Assembly: GCF_018223745.1 (NCBI RefSeq)
Contig: NZ_CP073653.1
Location: 1,045,001 to 1,109,000, forward strand
Direction of reading: 5' to 3'
DNA: 64,000 nucleotides
DNA from: Clostridium beijerinckii
GTDB taxonomy: Bacteria; Bacillota; Clostridia; Clostridiales; Clostridiaceae
The translations under genes were made by a program, and so were the position numbers. Positions 9,557-18,736 of this stretch are shown one piece after another (the stretch's first letter is position 1; the number at the start of each line of letters is the position of its first letter). A model generated the notes under the pieces. That model was not told the origin of the DNA and did no database searches. It was given only the letters and a program-made list of their open reading frames with translations.

Positions 9557-11271
9557 AGGAAGGTTTTAGAGCTCCAATAAATATTTTTTCTGATGTAAAT
9601 TATTATCATTATATAGTTCAATACGAAGGTAACATTGAGGAGGAAGTTTCAAAACAGCCAGGGTACTATGCAACTATAATTGATAATCAATATGCCATAT
9701 TATCTACACCTGTAGAGCTTGATACAGGTACAGCGGTTCCAGTTTTTTCTACTGTAATATATAGGGCTTTTCCAGATATATTTACGCTGGAAGAAGTTTC
9801 GCCAATTGAAGCATCTCAAGCTAATTTTTTGCAACTAGAATTGCCATTAAGACTTACGGGGAGAGGAGTAAATGTAGCGATTATGGATTCTGGTATTGAT
9901 TATTTAAATGATGAATTTATAAGAGAAAATGGTCAGACTAGAATAGAGTATATTTGGGATCAAACTATAAATTCAGGGCAGCAAACAGGAGAGAATGGAG
10001 TTCCGTTTGGAAGTGTCTACAATAGAAGTACAATACAACAAGCAATTGATGCTTTTAAGGCGGGACAATCTCCTTATGATATAGTTCCAACTAAAGACGA
10101 AATAGGTCATGGAACAAATATGGCAGGGATAATTGGAGCGGTTGGAAAAAATCCTAATTTGAAGGGGATGGTTCCAGATTGCGATTTTGTTGTGGTAAAG
10201 CTTCTTGAAAATATTGCTTATAAAGGGCGGTATAATATACAAATACCTATATACAGCATGTTATCCGTTTTTTCAGCACTAGAATTTTTAAATAGATATT
10301 CACTAGAAAATAACAAGCCTATGGTTATATATATGCCATTAGAAAGTAATCTAGGAAGTCATAAAGGAAATGGTTTTTTAGAGCAATATATGGATTTAAT
10401 ATCTCAAAGTAGTGGAATTGCAATAGTAAATGGTTCAGGAAACCAAGGCGCAAGTGGAACTCATACATCAGGTACAATATCTCAAGTTAATGAATCGAGA
10501 ACAATACAGCTATATATATCGCCAGAGCAAAAAAATATAATAGTTGATATTTGGGTTGAATCACCTAATATAATGACACTAAATATAATATCACCATCAG
10601 GAGAAAGTACTGGAACTATAAATGCAGAAATAACGGCTATAGAAACTTATTCATTTGTATTTGAAACCACTTCAATGGTAGTAAATTATTATGTTCCAGA
10701 AGAATACACAGGTGATCAGTTAATGAGAGTAAGGTTATTAAATATAACAGAAGGAATTTGGCGTTTTACCCTGACAGGACAGTCAATTCTAAATGGTAGA
10801 TTTAATGCATGGATACCACAAGAAGGTGTTAGTATCGGAGGAACTAGGTTTATTGCTTCGGATCCTTATGGGACTATAAGTAATTCAGCATGTTCAGAAT
10901 ATACGATTACTGCAGCAGCGTACAATCAGCTAAATAATAATGTCTTAGATTATTCTGGAATAGCATTTTTAGAAGACTATATTAATAGAATTGATGTGGC
11001 TGCAGGTGGGATAAATGCATTAACTGTAGCACCTAATAATCAAACGGCTATCGTTAATGGAACAAGTGTATCAGCGGCTATATTAGCAGGGGCTTGCGCT
11101 ATGTTATTTCAATGGGGAATTGTAGAAGGAAATGACCCTAATATATATTCGCAAACAATAAAAACATATATTCAAAGAGGTGCAGTTCAAAGAAGTGGAG
11201 ATTTATACCCAAATCCAGTATGGGGGTATGGAATACTTAATGTGCTGAAAATGTTTCAAAATATGCGATAA
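9553..11271 (+). CDS. Csp-like subtilisin family (S8) protease 2
   Basis: A paralogue of the upstream gene, 572 residues, starting at the ATG inside the ATGA overlap. The triad is complete: Asp112 in IMDSGIDY, His186 in DEIGHGTN and Ser505 in NGTSVSA. A prodomain-like N-terminus (YIVQYEGNI) and the long insert between His and Ser are conserved. Both copies therefore look catalytically competent, unlike the CspA/CspC pseudoproteases of C. difficile. The copies share layout and many motifs but have diverged widely, so the duplication is old. Likely role: spore germination protease (inference from family). Confidence 0.85.
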   Translation: MKEGFRAPINIFSDVNYYHYIVQYEGNIEEEVSKQPGYYATIIDNQYAILSTPVELDTGTAVPVFSTVIYRAFPDIFTLEEVSPIEASQANFLQLELPLRLTGRGVNVAIMDSGIDYLNDEFIRENGQTRIEYIWDQTINSGQQTGENGVPFGSVYNRSTIQQAIDAFKAGQSPYDIVPTKDEIGHGTNMAGIIGAVGKNPNLKGMVPDCDFVVVKLLENIAYKGRYNIQIPIYSMLSVFSALEFLNRYSLENNKPMVIYMPLESNLGSHKGNGFLEQYMDLISQSSGIAIVNGSGNQGASGTHTSGTISQVNESRTIQLYISPEQKNIIVDIWVESPNIMTLNIISPSGESTGTINAEITAIETYSFVFETTSMVVNYYVPEEYTGDQLMRVRLLNITEGIWRFTLTGQSILNGRFNAWIPQEGVSIGGTRFIASDPYGTISNSACSEYTITAAAYNQLNNNVLDYSGIAFLEDYINRIDVAAGGINALTVAPNNQTAIVNGTSVSAAILAGACAMLFQWGIVEGNDPNIYSQTIKTYIQRGAVQRSGDLYPNPVWGYGILNVLKMFQNMR

Positions 11272-11412
11272 ATTGCAACTCCATATTTATAGTATAATAT
11301 AGGTACATTCTTTTATAGTTTAGATAAATTAGAATCCCTAAAGTAAATCTTATGAAAGGCAAGTATACAAAGATTTAATTGCATAACGCAACTTGAATTT
11401 AGGGATTTTAAA

Positions 11413-12165
11413 TTATTTTTTATGATCTAATGAATTATTTTTATATGAAGCATTTATAAAAGCTTCAAAAAGTTTAAGCATATTTTTATCGTTATAAGCA
11501 GTCATAATTTCAGGATGAAATTGCACACCGACAACAAAATTTTTCTCACAACTCTCAATAGCCTCAATCACTTTATCCTTAGAGTAAGCCGTAACTTTAA
11601 AACCGGGAGCTAAATCTTTAATTGCTTGATGATGAAAGGAATTAATTAGCGCAGTATTTCCCAAGATCTCATATAAAATTGAGCCCTCAATAATTTCTAA
11701 AGTATGGCTAGCCGCTCCATCTTTTGTTTGTTGATGATGTTTTATATAACAACCACTCATATCAGATAAATCTTGATATAATGTGCCGCCAAAAGCTACA
11801 TTTAGAATTTGATGACCTCTACAAATTGCTAAAATAGGTTTATTAAGTTCATAAGCTATTTTTACAAGTGCCAGATCAAACTCATCTTTATCAGGGTAAA
11901 TATAACCTAATTTAGGCGATGGTTCTTCATTATATAATAAAGGATTTATATCTATTCCACCAGAAAGAACGATGCCGTCAAGTAGTTCGACTTGTCTTCT
12001 AATGGATTCTTCATCAGAAAGAATAGGAAGTATAATTGGAACACCGCCTGCTTTAATTACGGATTCAACATAATCATTGCCAAGTGATTCTACAACTGAG
12101 TGCGAATATTGAGTTTCATGTTTAATAACTCTGTTTGAATTTATGCCTATAATTGGTTTGTTCAT
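11413..12165 (-). CDS. PuuD-type gamma-glutamyl hydrolase / class I amidotransferase
   Basis: A 250-residue peptidase C26 family protein. The class I glutamine amidotransferase triad is visible: nucleophile Cys115 in AICRGHQ, and His216 and Glu218 in VQFHPE. Members hydrolyse gamma-glutamyl amides such as gamma-glutamyl-GABA in polyamine breakdown, or gamma-glutamyl peptides. No other putrescine-pathway gene is nearby, so the substrate is open. The ribosome site is AAGGGAGGT before the ATG. It is a single gene that converges with the subtilase operon. Sequence at 11329-11412 contains distant inverted arms (AATCCCTAAA and TTTAGGGATT) that may end either transcript. Confidence 0.85.
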   Translation of the reverse strand: MNKPIIGINSNRVIKHETQYSHSVVESLGNDYVESVIKAGGVPIILPILSDEESIRRQVELLDGIVLSGGIDINPLLYNEEPSPKLGYIYPDKDEFDLALVKIAYELNKPILAICRGHQILNVAFGGTLYQDLSDMSGCYIKHHQQTKDGAASHTLEIIEGSILYEILGNTALINSFHHQAIKDLAPGFKVTAYSKDKVIEAIESCEKNFVVGVQFHPEIMTAYNDKNMLKLFEAFINASYKNNSLDHKK

Positions 12166-12603
12166 GATTTGTATACCTCCCTTAGCATATATATAACTTA
12201 TAATATATATGTATAAATAAAGATTGTCAATTGTGCATAAATGAAAGGAAAATAGGGAAAAGTCAACAATTTATAAACAAAATATAAATAAAGTATTAAT
12301 TTATATTTACAAAATGAATAAAGTAAGTACAATAGAAGTAATGATAACTTATTTGTTACTCTCTAGAAAGTCATGGTATTAGATAATCTGCTAATATTGT
12401 GCCTTTTGTGAGTATAAATTATGAAAAAGATTGATTTAAAATTTACGTTCAAAAGGAAAATATATTCGCTTGGCAGATTTCTCTCACATATGCTTAAAAA
12501 AGGCAGCTGAGTAAAAAATCTCAAGAGTCAGAGTCGCAAGCGAGTTTGGTCTACATATGATGAAATTGAAAGTGTTGAAATGACATGGGGGAACATATTA
12601 ATT
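12166..12603. other. 438-bp intergenic region with a dispersed repeat
   Basis: Holds the upstream region of the minus-strand amidotransferase and of the transglutaminase-like gene. From about 12352 it carries an element whose core (12462-12521) recurs upstream of the ammonium transporter gene at 28091-28150. No small gene is seen. Confidence 0.6.
12462..12521 (+). repeat. Dispersed intergenic repeat, copy A
   Basis: ATATTCGC, then ATTTCTCTCACAT, then TTAAAAA, GGCA and GTAAAAAA. The same ordered blocks with the same spacing occur at 28091-28150, roughly 80% identical by eye over 60 bp. No coding frame is conserved. Confidence 0.7.
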
Positions 12604-13371
12604 ATGAAAAAGTTTTTCAAAACAATAATGATAGCAGTTGTTATTATACAAGCTATAACTGTAACTGCATTTGCGTATGATAAAGTTAATAATATGAAGA
12701 GTATGGAAAATCATATTTATAATCATCTCGAAAATAGAGATACTGATTTTACTATTTTATATACAGGGGCAAGGTCGGAATTTGAAGAGAATATAAGTAA
12801 TTGTATTAAGGATGCATATTCAAAAGATGATTACTTAGAGAGATCTTGGCTAGAGATAAAGCCTAAAGCAAAGGTGACTGAAAATGGTATCGAGACAACT
12901 TTAGATGTAAAATATCTGACAACTAAGGAACAGGAAAATTATGTAGATAATGAATTAAAGAGAATTACTAATTCTTTAATTAATAAGGATATGTCAGAGT
13001 TAGAAAAAGTACAGGCTATAAATGAGTATATTATAAATAGATACGAATATGATTATACTCTAAAATCTACAAGTGTTTATTCTGCATTGACCACCTCATT
13101 AGCTGTATGCCAGGGGTATGCAATGACTGCTTATAGAATGTTTAACTATGCAGGAATAGAAAATAGAATTGTAGTCGGGAAAATTAAGGATGTTTCTCAT
13201 TCATGGAATGCTGTAAAAATTCAAGGTAATTGGTATCATATAGATGTTACTAACAATGATTCAAGTGATAAGAATAAGTACTTTTTAGTTGGAGATAGTA
13301 CTTTAATTGAAAATAATTATACTTGGGATAGAGAAAAATATCCTAAATCATTTAATGGATATTATAAATAA
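12604..13371 (+). CDS. Secreted transglutaminase-like protein
   Basis: About 255 residues, beginning with a clear signal peptide (MKKFFKTIMIAVVIIQA, cleavage probably after TAFA). The second half has a transglutaminase-like core with the Cys-His-Asp triad: Cys in AVCQGYA, His in SHSWNAV, Asp in HIDVTNND. Such bacterial domains act as cysteine peptidases or crosslinkers, often on wall or surface proteins; the true activity is unknown. ATG 12604 is preferred because it places the signal peptide at the N-terminus and has a GGGGGA upstream at longish spacing. An in-frame ATG at 12580 would add eight residues. It is monocistronic with a terminator at 13450. Confidence 0.82.
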   Translation: MKKFFKTIMIAVVIIQAITVTAFAYDKVNNMKSMENHIYNHLENRDTDFTILYTGARSEFEENISNCIKDAYSKDDYLERSWLEIKPKAKVTENGIETTLDVKYLTTKEQENYVDNELKRITNSLINKDMSELEKVQAINEYIINRYEYDYTLKSTSVYSALTTSLAVCQGYAMTAYRMFNYAGIENRIVVGKIKDVSHSWNAVKIQGNWYHIDVTNNDSSDKNKYFLVGDSTLIENNYTWDREKYPKSFNGYYK

Positions 13372-13449
13372 GCTTTTATTTAAGGGATTGTAACATAATC
13401 TTACTGCTTAATCGAAGTGTTGTATATAAACATTAAAATATTATAAGCA

Positions 13450-13488
13450 AAGCATATATCTAGTTTTGATTAGTATATGCTTTTTTTA
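13450..13488 (+). terminator. Terminator of the transglutaminase-like gene
   Basis: Arms AAGCATATA (from 13450) and TATATGCTT (13474-13482), extendable inward with one mismatch, followed by a run of seven T. Confidence 0.85.
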
Positions 13489-13642
13489 TTATCCTTTTAT
13501 ATTATTTCACAAAAAAGACAAGAGAGTTTTGTAAATTCTCAATATAGAATATAAAGGATTACATATAGTAAAATGAATATACAGAAAACATTAAATAAAA
13601 TATAAATTGAGATAATTAAAGCAGAAAAGGGAGGAAATAAAT

Positions 13643-14752
13643 ATGGCAGATTTGTCACTAAGACATATTTATAAAATTTATGAAGGGGATGTAACTGCAG
13701 TAAAAGATTTCAATCTAGAAATTGAAGATAAAGAATTTATAGTTTTTGTAGGGCCATCAGGTTGTGGTAAATCTACAACTTTAAGAATGATTGCAGGACT
13801 TGAAGAAATATCTAAAGGTGAATTATATATAGGTGGAAAATTAGTTAATGATGTAGAACCAAAAGAAAGAGATATAGCAATGGTTTTCCAAAACTATGCA
13901 TTATATCCACATATGACAGTGTATGATAACATGGCATTTGCTTTGAAATTGAGAAAAGCACCTAAAGATGAAATAGATAAGAAAGTTAGAGAAGCAGCAA
14001 AGAGATTAGATATTGAACATTTGCTAGACAGAAAGCCAAAGGCTTTATCAGGAGGTCAAAGACAAAGAGTTGCATTAGGACGTGCTATTGTTAGAGAACC
14101 AAAGGTATTCTTAATGGATGAGCCTTTATCAAATCTTGATGCCAAACTAAGAGTTCAAATGAGAACAGAAATATCAAAGCTTTATCAAAGTTTAGGAACA
14201 ACATTTATATACGTTACTCATGATCAGGTTGAAGCTTTGACAATGGGAACTAGAATTGTTGTAATGAAGGACGGTGTAATACAACAAGTTGATACTCCTC
14301 TTAACATATACAATACGCCAAATAATTTATTTGTTGCAAGCTTTATAGGAAGTCCTCAAATGAATTTAATAAATGGTATTGTAAGTGAAAAGGAAGGAAA
14401 GTTATATTGTAAATTTGATGAAAATAATATATTATTGCCAGAAGAAAAAGCTAAAGTATTAAAAGAAAAAGGATATGTTAATAAGGAAGTAGTATTTGGT
14501 ATAAGACCTGAGCATTTAGATGATAATGCTCAAATAATTGAAAATAACCCTGCAGCAACTTTAACTGGAGATGTAGAAGTTGTTGAACGTATGGGTGCTG
14601 AAAGTTACATTTACTTTAAGTCAGGAAATAATAATATGACTGCAAGAGTTGATGGAAGTACTAAAGCAGAACCTAAAGACAAGATTAAATTATATGTAGA
14701 ACATGAAAATATTCATGTTTTTGACAAAGAAACAGAGTTGAGAATTTGCTAG
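13643..14752 (+). CDS. ugpC: Carbohydrate ABC transporter ATP-binding protein (UgpC/MsmX/MalK type)
   Basis: A 369-residue ATPase that powers sugar ABC importers. Walker A GPSGCGKST is at residues 37-45, the Q-loop in VFQNYALYPH, signature LSGGQ at 135-139, Walker B VFLMDEP near 155-161 and the switch His in YVTHDQ. The C-terminal third is the TOBE/OB region typical of MalK-like subunits. No permease or binding protein lies beside it. In Firmicutes such lone MsmX-type ATPases serve several sugar importers, which fits here. The ribosome site AAAAGGGAGG is ideal. The name ugpC is the usual database label; msmX would be equally apt. Confidence 0.93.
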   Translation: MADLSLRHIYKIYEGDVTAVKDFNLEIEDKEFIVFVGPSGCGKSTTLRMIAGLEEISKGELYIGGKLVNDVEPKERDIAMVFQNYALYPHMTVYDNMAFALKLRKAPKDEIDKKVREAAKRLDIEHLLDRKPKALSGGQRQRVALGRAIVREPKVFLMDEPLSNLDAKLRVQMRTEISKLYQSLGTTFIYVTHDQVEALTMGTRIVVMKDGVIQQVDTPLNIYNTPNNLFVASFIGSPQMNLINGIVSEKEGKLYCKFDENNILLPEEKAKVLKEKGYVNKEVVFGIRPEHLDDNAQIIENNPAATLTGDVEVVERMGAESYIYFKSGNNNMTARVDGSTKAEPKDKIKLYVEHENIHVFDKETELRIC

Positions 14753-14782
14753 TATTAAATTAGTGACAATTGAGGTGAGGGA

Positions 14783-15727
14783 ATGAAGGGATTAGTGAAA
14801 TATTTACAAGAAATATATGAAGATTGTGAAATACCATTTGAAGTTTATGTGGACGATGAAATTATATTTAAGGCTAATCCTAATTCTTTTAGCGAAAATA
14901 TACTTGAAGATACATTTTTTATTGGACCCAAAAGTTTCAAAATAAAAACAGAAGGGGACCGCAAGGATTTCATAAGAATATTAGTATTTTGTATCAAAGA
15001 TAGGTATAAAGATAGTTATAACAAAAAAGAAAAAATAGTTTCTGAGTTATTACAAGGCTTAAGTATATCTAAGGAAAAGATTAAGGAAATTATGCCGCCA
15101 ATAAAAGAAGAAACATTTTTAGTTACTTTAAATTTAAAAGAAAAAGTAACAGAGGCATTAGAGGCGTTAAAAAATGTTTATAATAATAATGATGTAACCA
15201 TTCTTATATTTGAAGATACAATCATTTTAATTGGAATTTTTGAAGATATAAAGGAGCATGTATCTAGTATAAGTGAAACAATATACTTCTCACTTTACGA
15301 AAAGTGTTATATAAGTTATTGTCATATTGGGGATTATGAATTATTGAACAAGTTATATAATGAAAATATGTATAAAATTAATTTAGCTAAAAAGTATAAT
15401 GTATCTCAAATGGTATTTGGATGTAACAGCCTTTTATTTGAAGAAGTTATGGATAATTTAAATCAGGATATTAAGGAAAAAATACTAAATAACTTTAATG
15501 AAAGTTTTTCGAAGTTAGATGAAGATATGTTAAAAACTATAGAGGTTTTCTTTAAATCGGACTTAAATTTAAGTGAAGCTTCAAAAGGATTGTATGTTCA
15601 CCGAAACACTCTAATTTATAGATTAGATAAGATACAAAAATACACAGGTTACGATATAAGGAAATTTAATGATGCTGCATTATTCAAGATAGCCTTCTTT
15701 ATTTGGATTCAAAAGAATAAAATTTAA
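14783..15727 (+). CDS. PucR/CdaR-type transcriptional regulator
   Basis: 314 residues. The last 60 form the PucR C-terminal helix-turn-helix (AEASKGLYVHRNTLIYRLDKI pattern, here LSEASKGLYVHRNTLIYRL). The first 250 residues have no clear sensor domain; a middle part resembles the GGDEF-like core of CdaR proteins. It starts 30 bp after ugpC with ribosome site GAGGTGAGGG, so the two are probably one operon. It likely controls sugar uptake or the shared ATPase (inference from context). A long perfect hairpin ends the operon. Confidence 0.8.
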   Translation: MKGLVKYLQEIYEDCEIPFEVYVDDEIIFKANPNSFSENILEDTFFIGPKSFKIKTEGDRKDFIRILVFCIKDRYKDSYNKKEKIVSELLQGLSISKEKIKEIMPPIKEETFLVTLNLKEKVTEALEALKNVYNNNDVTILIFEDTIILIGIFEDIKEHVSSISETIYFSLYEKCYISYCHIGDYELLNKLYNENMYKINLAKKYNVSQMVFGCNSLLFEEVMDNLNQDIKEKILNNFNESFSKLDEDMLKTIEVFFKSDLNLSEASKGLYVHRNTLIYRLDKIQKYTGYDIRKFNDAALFKIAFFIWIQKNKI

Positions 15728-15740
15728 TAGATATAGCTAG

Positions 15741-15790
15741 AAATCTTATCTGAAGATCGTTAAAAGTAATCTTCAGATAAGATTTTTTAT
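15741..15790 (+). terminator. Terminator of the ugpC-pucR operon
   Basis: Perfect 17-bp arms AAATCTTATCTGAAGAT (15741-15757) and ATCTTCAGATAAGATTT (15769-15785), followed by a T run. Confidence 0.93.
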
Positions 15791-16137
15791 TTTTAGTCAT
15801 ATAAATATAAACAAGTAAGAATAAATAAAAAAATTGTTGGTTTATAAGTATCGTAATTACAAAAAAATACTTAATAAGACAGCCATTATGTAATCATAAA
15901 TAGAAAATTAAGAAAATATAATATAATTTCAGGAATTTATTGTATAAATATTCCGCGTTTGTTAAAATGTTATTAAAGTTAATTAAATAACTGAATTGTT
16001 ATATAAACATGATTACGAATAAAACGAATATAATATTGTATGCTTAAATATCTATTTAATCAAGATTTTTAAATTAACAGGAAATTAAGGTAACGATACC
16101 GAGCTATTATAATTTAATAGTGATGCAGGAGATAAAT
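15791..16137 (+). other. Upstream region of the LacI-type regulator gene
   Basis: About 350 bp of AT-rich DNA without a gene. It holds a TATAAT hexamer at 16029-16034 with no good -35, and a LacI-type operator at 16089-16100 between that hexamer and the start codon. Confidence 0.5.
16089..16100 (+). promoter_or_regulatory. LacI/CcpA-type operator-like palindrome
   Basis: GGTAACGATACC is a near-palindrome with the central CG typical of LacI-family operators. It lies 38 bp before the regulator's start, suggesting autoregulation, or CcpA control since it matches 12 of 14 positions of a cre consensus as I count them. Confidence 0.5.
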
Positions 16138-17154
16138 ATGAATATAAAGGATATAGCAAAATTAGCACAGGTTGGAGTCAGCACTGTTTCAAGAGTATTA
16201 AATAATCATCCTGATGTTAAAGAAAGTACAAGACAAAAGATTTTGGAATTAATAAAAGAAAGTAATTATATACCTAATAATAGTGCTAGAATACTAAAAC
16301 AACAAAACACAAAAAATATAGGAGTTTTAGTAAAAGGCGTATTCAATCCATTTTTTTCTCAAATGATTAATGTCATAGGAAATATAATAAATGAAAATGG
16401 ATATACAATGATATTGCATCAAAATGATTATAAGAATGACCAAGAGGTTGAAACTTTAATAGCTTTTATAAAAGAGAAGAAATTACAAGGAATTATCTGC
16501 TTAGGCGGTAATTTTGCTGATATTACAGATGACTGTTTTAAAGAAATAAATGTCCCTATAGTACTAACTTCTGTCAATACTGTTTCAAAACAAGGCAAGG
16601 AATATTATTCATCTGTCGGTATAGATAATGTTAAAAGTTCATATGATGCAACCTCATATCTGATAGAAAAAGGTCATAAAAAAATAGCATTAATTTTAGG
16701 AGAAGCTGATGATATAGGCGTAAGCATATTAAGAATGCAAGGATATAGGGAAGCATTAGAAAAAAGTAAAATAAAAATTGATGATGAGTTAATTATTGTT
16801 GGTGGATATTCAAGCAGAGGCGCATATAATGAAACACTGGAATTATTGAAAATAAGAAAGGATATTACTGCATTTTTTGCTCTTTCAGATATTATGGCTA
16901 TAGGTGCTGCTAAAGCAATTCTTGATAGTGGGTTAAAAGTTCCTGAGGATATATCAATAATCGGATTTGATGGCATGGATGAAAGTGAATATTATAATCC
17001 TAGTATAACAACAGTAAAACAGCCGGACAAGCTAATGGCAACTATGAGTATAAATTTATTAATATCTCAGATTAATGAAAGAAAAGAAAACCAACACATA
17101 TTATTAGAAACTAATTTAATTGAGAGGGATTCATGCTTCAATTTGTTAAAGTAA
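16138..17154 (+). CDS. LacI family transcriptional regulator (MalR-like)
   Basis: 338 residues with an N-terminal LacI helix-turn-helix (MNIKDIAKLAQVGVSTVSRV) and a periplasmic-binding-protein-like effector domain ending FDGMDES and TVKQP. It lies 92 bp ahead of malQ and glgP and most likely represses or modulates them in response to maltodextrins (inference by neighbourhood). ATG 16138 is chosen because CAGGAGA sits 5-6 bases upstream; the GTG 16120 and ATG 16123 further up overlap that ribosome site. A LacI-type palindrome in its own upstream region suggests autoregulation. Confidence 0.9.
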   Translation: MNIKDIAKLAQVGVSTVSRVLNNHPDVKESTRQKILELIKESNYIPNNSARILKQQNTKNIGVLVKGVFNPFFSQMINVIGNIINENGYTMILHQNDYKNDQEVETLIAFIKEKKLQGIICLGGNFADITDDCFKEINVPIVLTSVNTVSKQGKEYYSSVGIDNVKSSYDATSYLIEKGHKKIALILGEADDIGVSILRMQGYREALEKSKIKIDDELIIVGGYSSRGAYNETLELLKIRKDITAFFALSDIMAIGAAKAILDSGLKVPEDISIIGFDGMDESEYYNPSITTVKQPDKLMATMSINLLISQINERKENQHILLETNLIERDSCFNLLK

Positions 17155-17246
17155 TGGTTATTGATATCTAAAGAATATTAAAAAGGGAAATAATATATAT
17201 AATAATTTAAGTTATTATTATATTCCTAGAGGGTGGAGGAATGAGA

Positions 17247-18734
17247 ATGAAAAGAGGTAGTGGAATCATTATGCATATTGCATCTTTGCCAGGTAGATAT
17301 GGAATTGGAACATTTGGAAAAGAGGCATATGAATTTGCGGATTTTTTGAAGAAAGCGGGTCAAAGTTTTTGGCAGATACTTCCTTTAGGACAGACTAGTT
17401 ATGGGGATTCACCATACCAGTCATTTTCGGCATTTGCTGGAAATCCTTATTTTATTGATTTTGATATTTTAGAGTCTGAAAATTTGATAAGAAAGTCCGA
17501 TTATGATGAAATAAATTTTGGTGATAATCCAGAGCGTATAAATTATGAATTGTTATTTAAAGAAAAATTGAAAGTATTAAAATTGGCATATGAAAATTTT
17601 AAGCAGAAGCAATCTGAGGATTTTAAGAATTTTGAAAAAGAAGAAGATATGTGGCTTGATGACTATGCTACATTTATGGCCTTAAAGAATAAGTTTGACC
17701 TAAAAAGTTTTCAAACATGGGATGCTGATATTAAATTAAGGAAAAATGATGTTTTAAAGAACTATAAAGAAGAACTTAAAGATGAAATTCAATACTGGAA
17801 ATTTGTTCAATACGAATTTTTTAAACAATGGACAAACTTGAAAAATTATGTTAATGAATTAGGAATTAAAATTATAGGTGATATACCCATATATGTTGCA
17901 GAGGATAGCGCAGATTTGTGGAGTAATCCAAAAGTATTTTTAGTAGATGAAGAAACATTAACTCCAATAAAAATTTCAGGCTGCCCACCTGACGCATTTT
18001 CTTCAACTGGGCAGCTTTGGGGAAATCCTATTTATAATTGGGAGTATTTAGAAAGAGAAAACTATAAATGGTGGATAAATAGAATCAGGCAGAGCTTAAA
18101 GCTTTATGATGTAATAAGAATAGATCATTTCAGAGGATTTGAGGCATATTGGTCCATACCTTATGGAGAGAGAACAGCTGTAAATGGAGAATGGGTAAAA
18201 GGACCAGAAATGAAATTATTTAATGCAATAAGAAAAGAACTTGGAGATATAGAGATTATAGCTGAGGATCTAGGTCTATTAACTGAAGATACTATAAAAT
18301 TTAGAATAGAGACTGGTTTTCCAGGTATGAAGGTATTAGCATTTGCCTTTTCAGGTGATTGTGAAAATCCATATCTACCGCATAATTATGAAAGAAATTG
18401 CGTGGCATATACAGGGACTCATGATAATGATACTATAAAAGGCTGGATTCAAACGACAGGAAGTAAGAATGAAGTTGAGAATGCAGTTGAATATTTAAAT
18501 CTTACAGAAAAAGAAGGGTATAATTGGGGATTTATAAGAGGAATATGGAGCAGTGTTGCAGATACATCTATTGCACTTATGCAAGACTTCTTAAATCTTG
18601 GAAATGAAACTAGAATAAATTTACCGTCTACTATTGGAGAAAATTGGACATGGAGAGCAAAAGACGGTGTTTTTACTAATGAGTTAGCAAATAAAATATA
18701 TAGATTAACTAGAATTTATGGAAGGTGTGAGTAA
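17247..18734 (+). CDS. malQ: 4-alpha-glucanotransferase (amylomaltase)
   Basis: GH77 enzyme that transfers glucan chains between maltodextrins and releases glucose. About 495 residues, normal for the family. Characteristic blocks are SLPGRYGIGTFG and PYQSFSAFAGNP near the N-terminus, the nucleophile Asp in IRIDHFRGFE, the acid/base Glu in IIAEDLG and the transition-state Asp in YTGTHDND. The ATG at 17247 is preferred over the one at 17241: GGAGGA ends at 17240, which leaves no space for the first ATG and six bases for the second. glgP starts 2 bp after the stop, so the genes are co-transcribed and probably translationally coupled. Together MalQ and GlgP turn maltodextrins into glucose and glucose-1-phosphate. 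Confidence 0.95.
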   Translation: MKRGSGIIMHIASLPGRYGIGTFGKEAYEFADFLKKAGQSFWQILPLGQTSYGDSPYQSFSAFAGNPYFIDFDILESENLIRKSDYDEINFGDNPERINYELLFKEKLKVLKLAYENFKQKQSEDFKNFEKEEDMWLDDYATFMALKNKFDLKSFQTWDADIKLRKNDVLKNYKEELKDEIQYWKFVQYEFFKQWTNLKNYVNELGIKIIGDIPIYVAEDSADLWSNPKVFLVDEETLTPIKISGCPPDAFSSTGQLWGNPIYNWEYLERENYKWWINRIRQSLKLYDVIRIDHFRGFEAYWSIPYGERTAVNGEWVKGPEMKLFNAIRKELGDIEIIAEDLGLLTEDTIKFRIETGFPGMKVLAFAFSGDCENPYLPHNYERNCVAYTGTHDNDTIKGWIQTTGSKNEVENAVEYLNLTEKEGYNWGFIRGIWSSVADTSIALMQDFLNLGNETRINLPSTIGENWTWRAKDGVFTNELANKIYRLTRIYGRCE

Positions 18735-18736
18735 GT

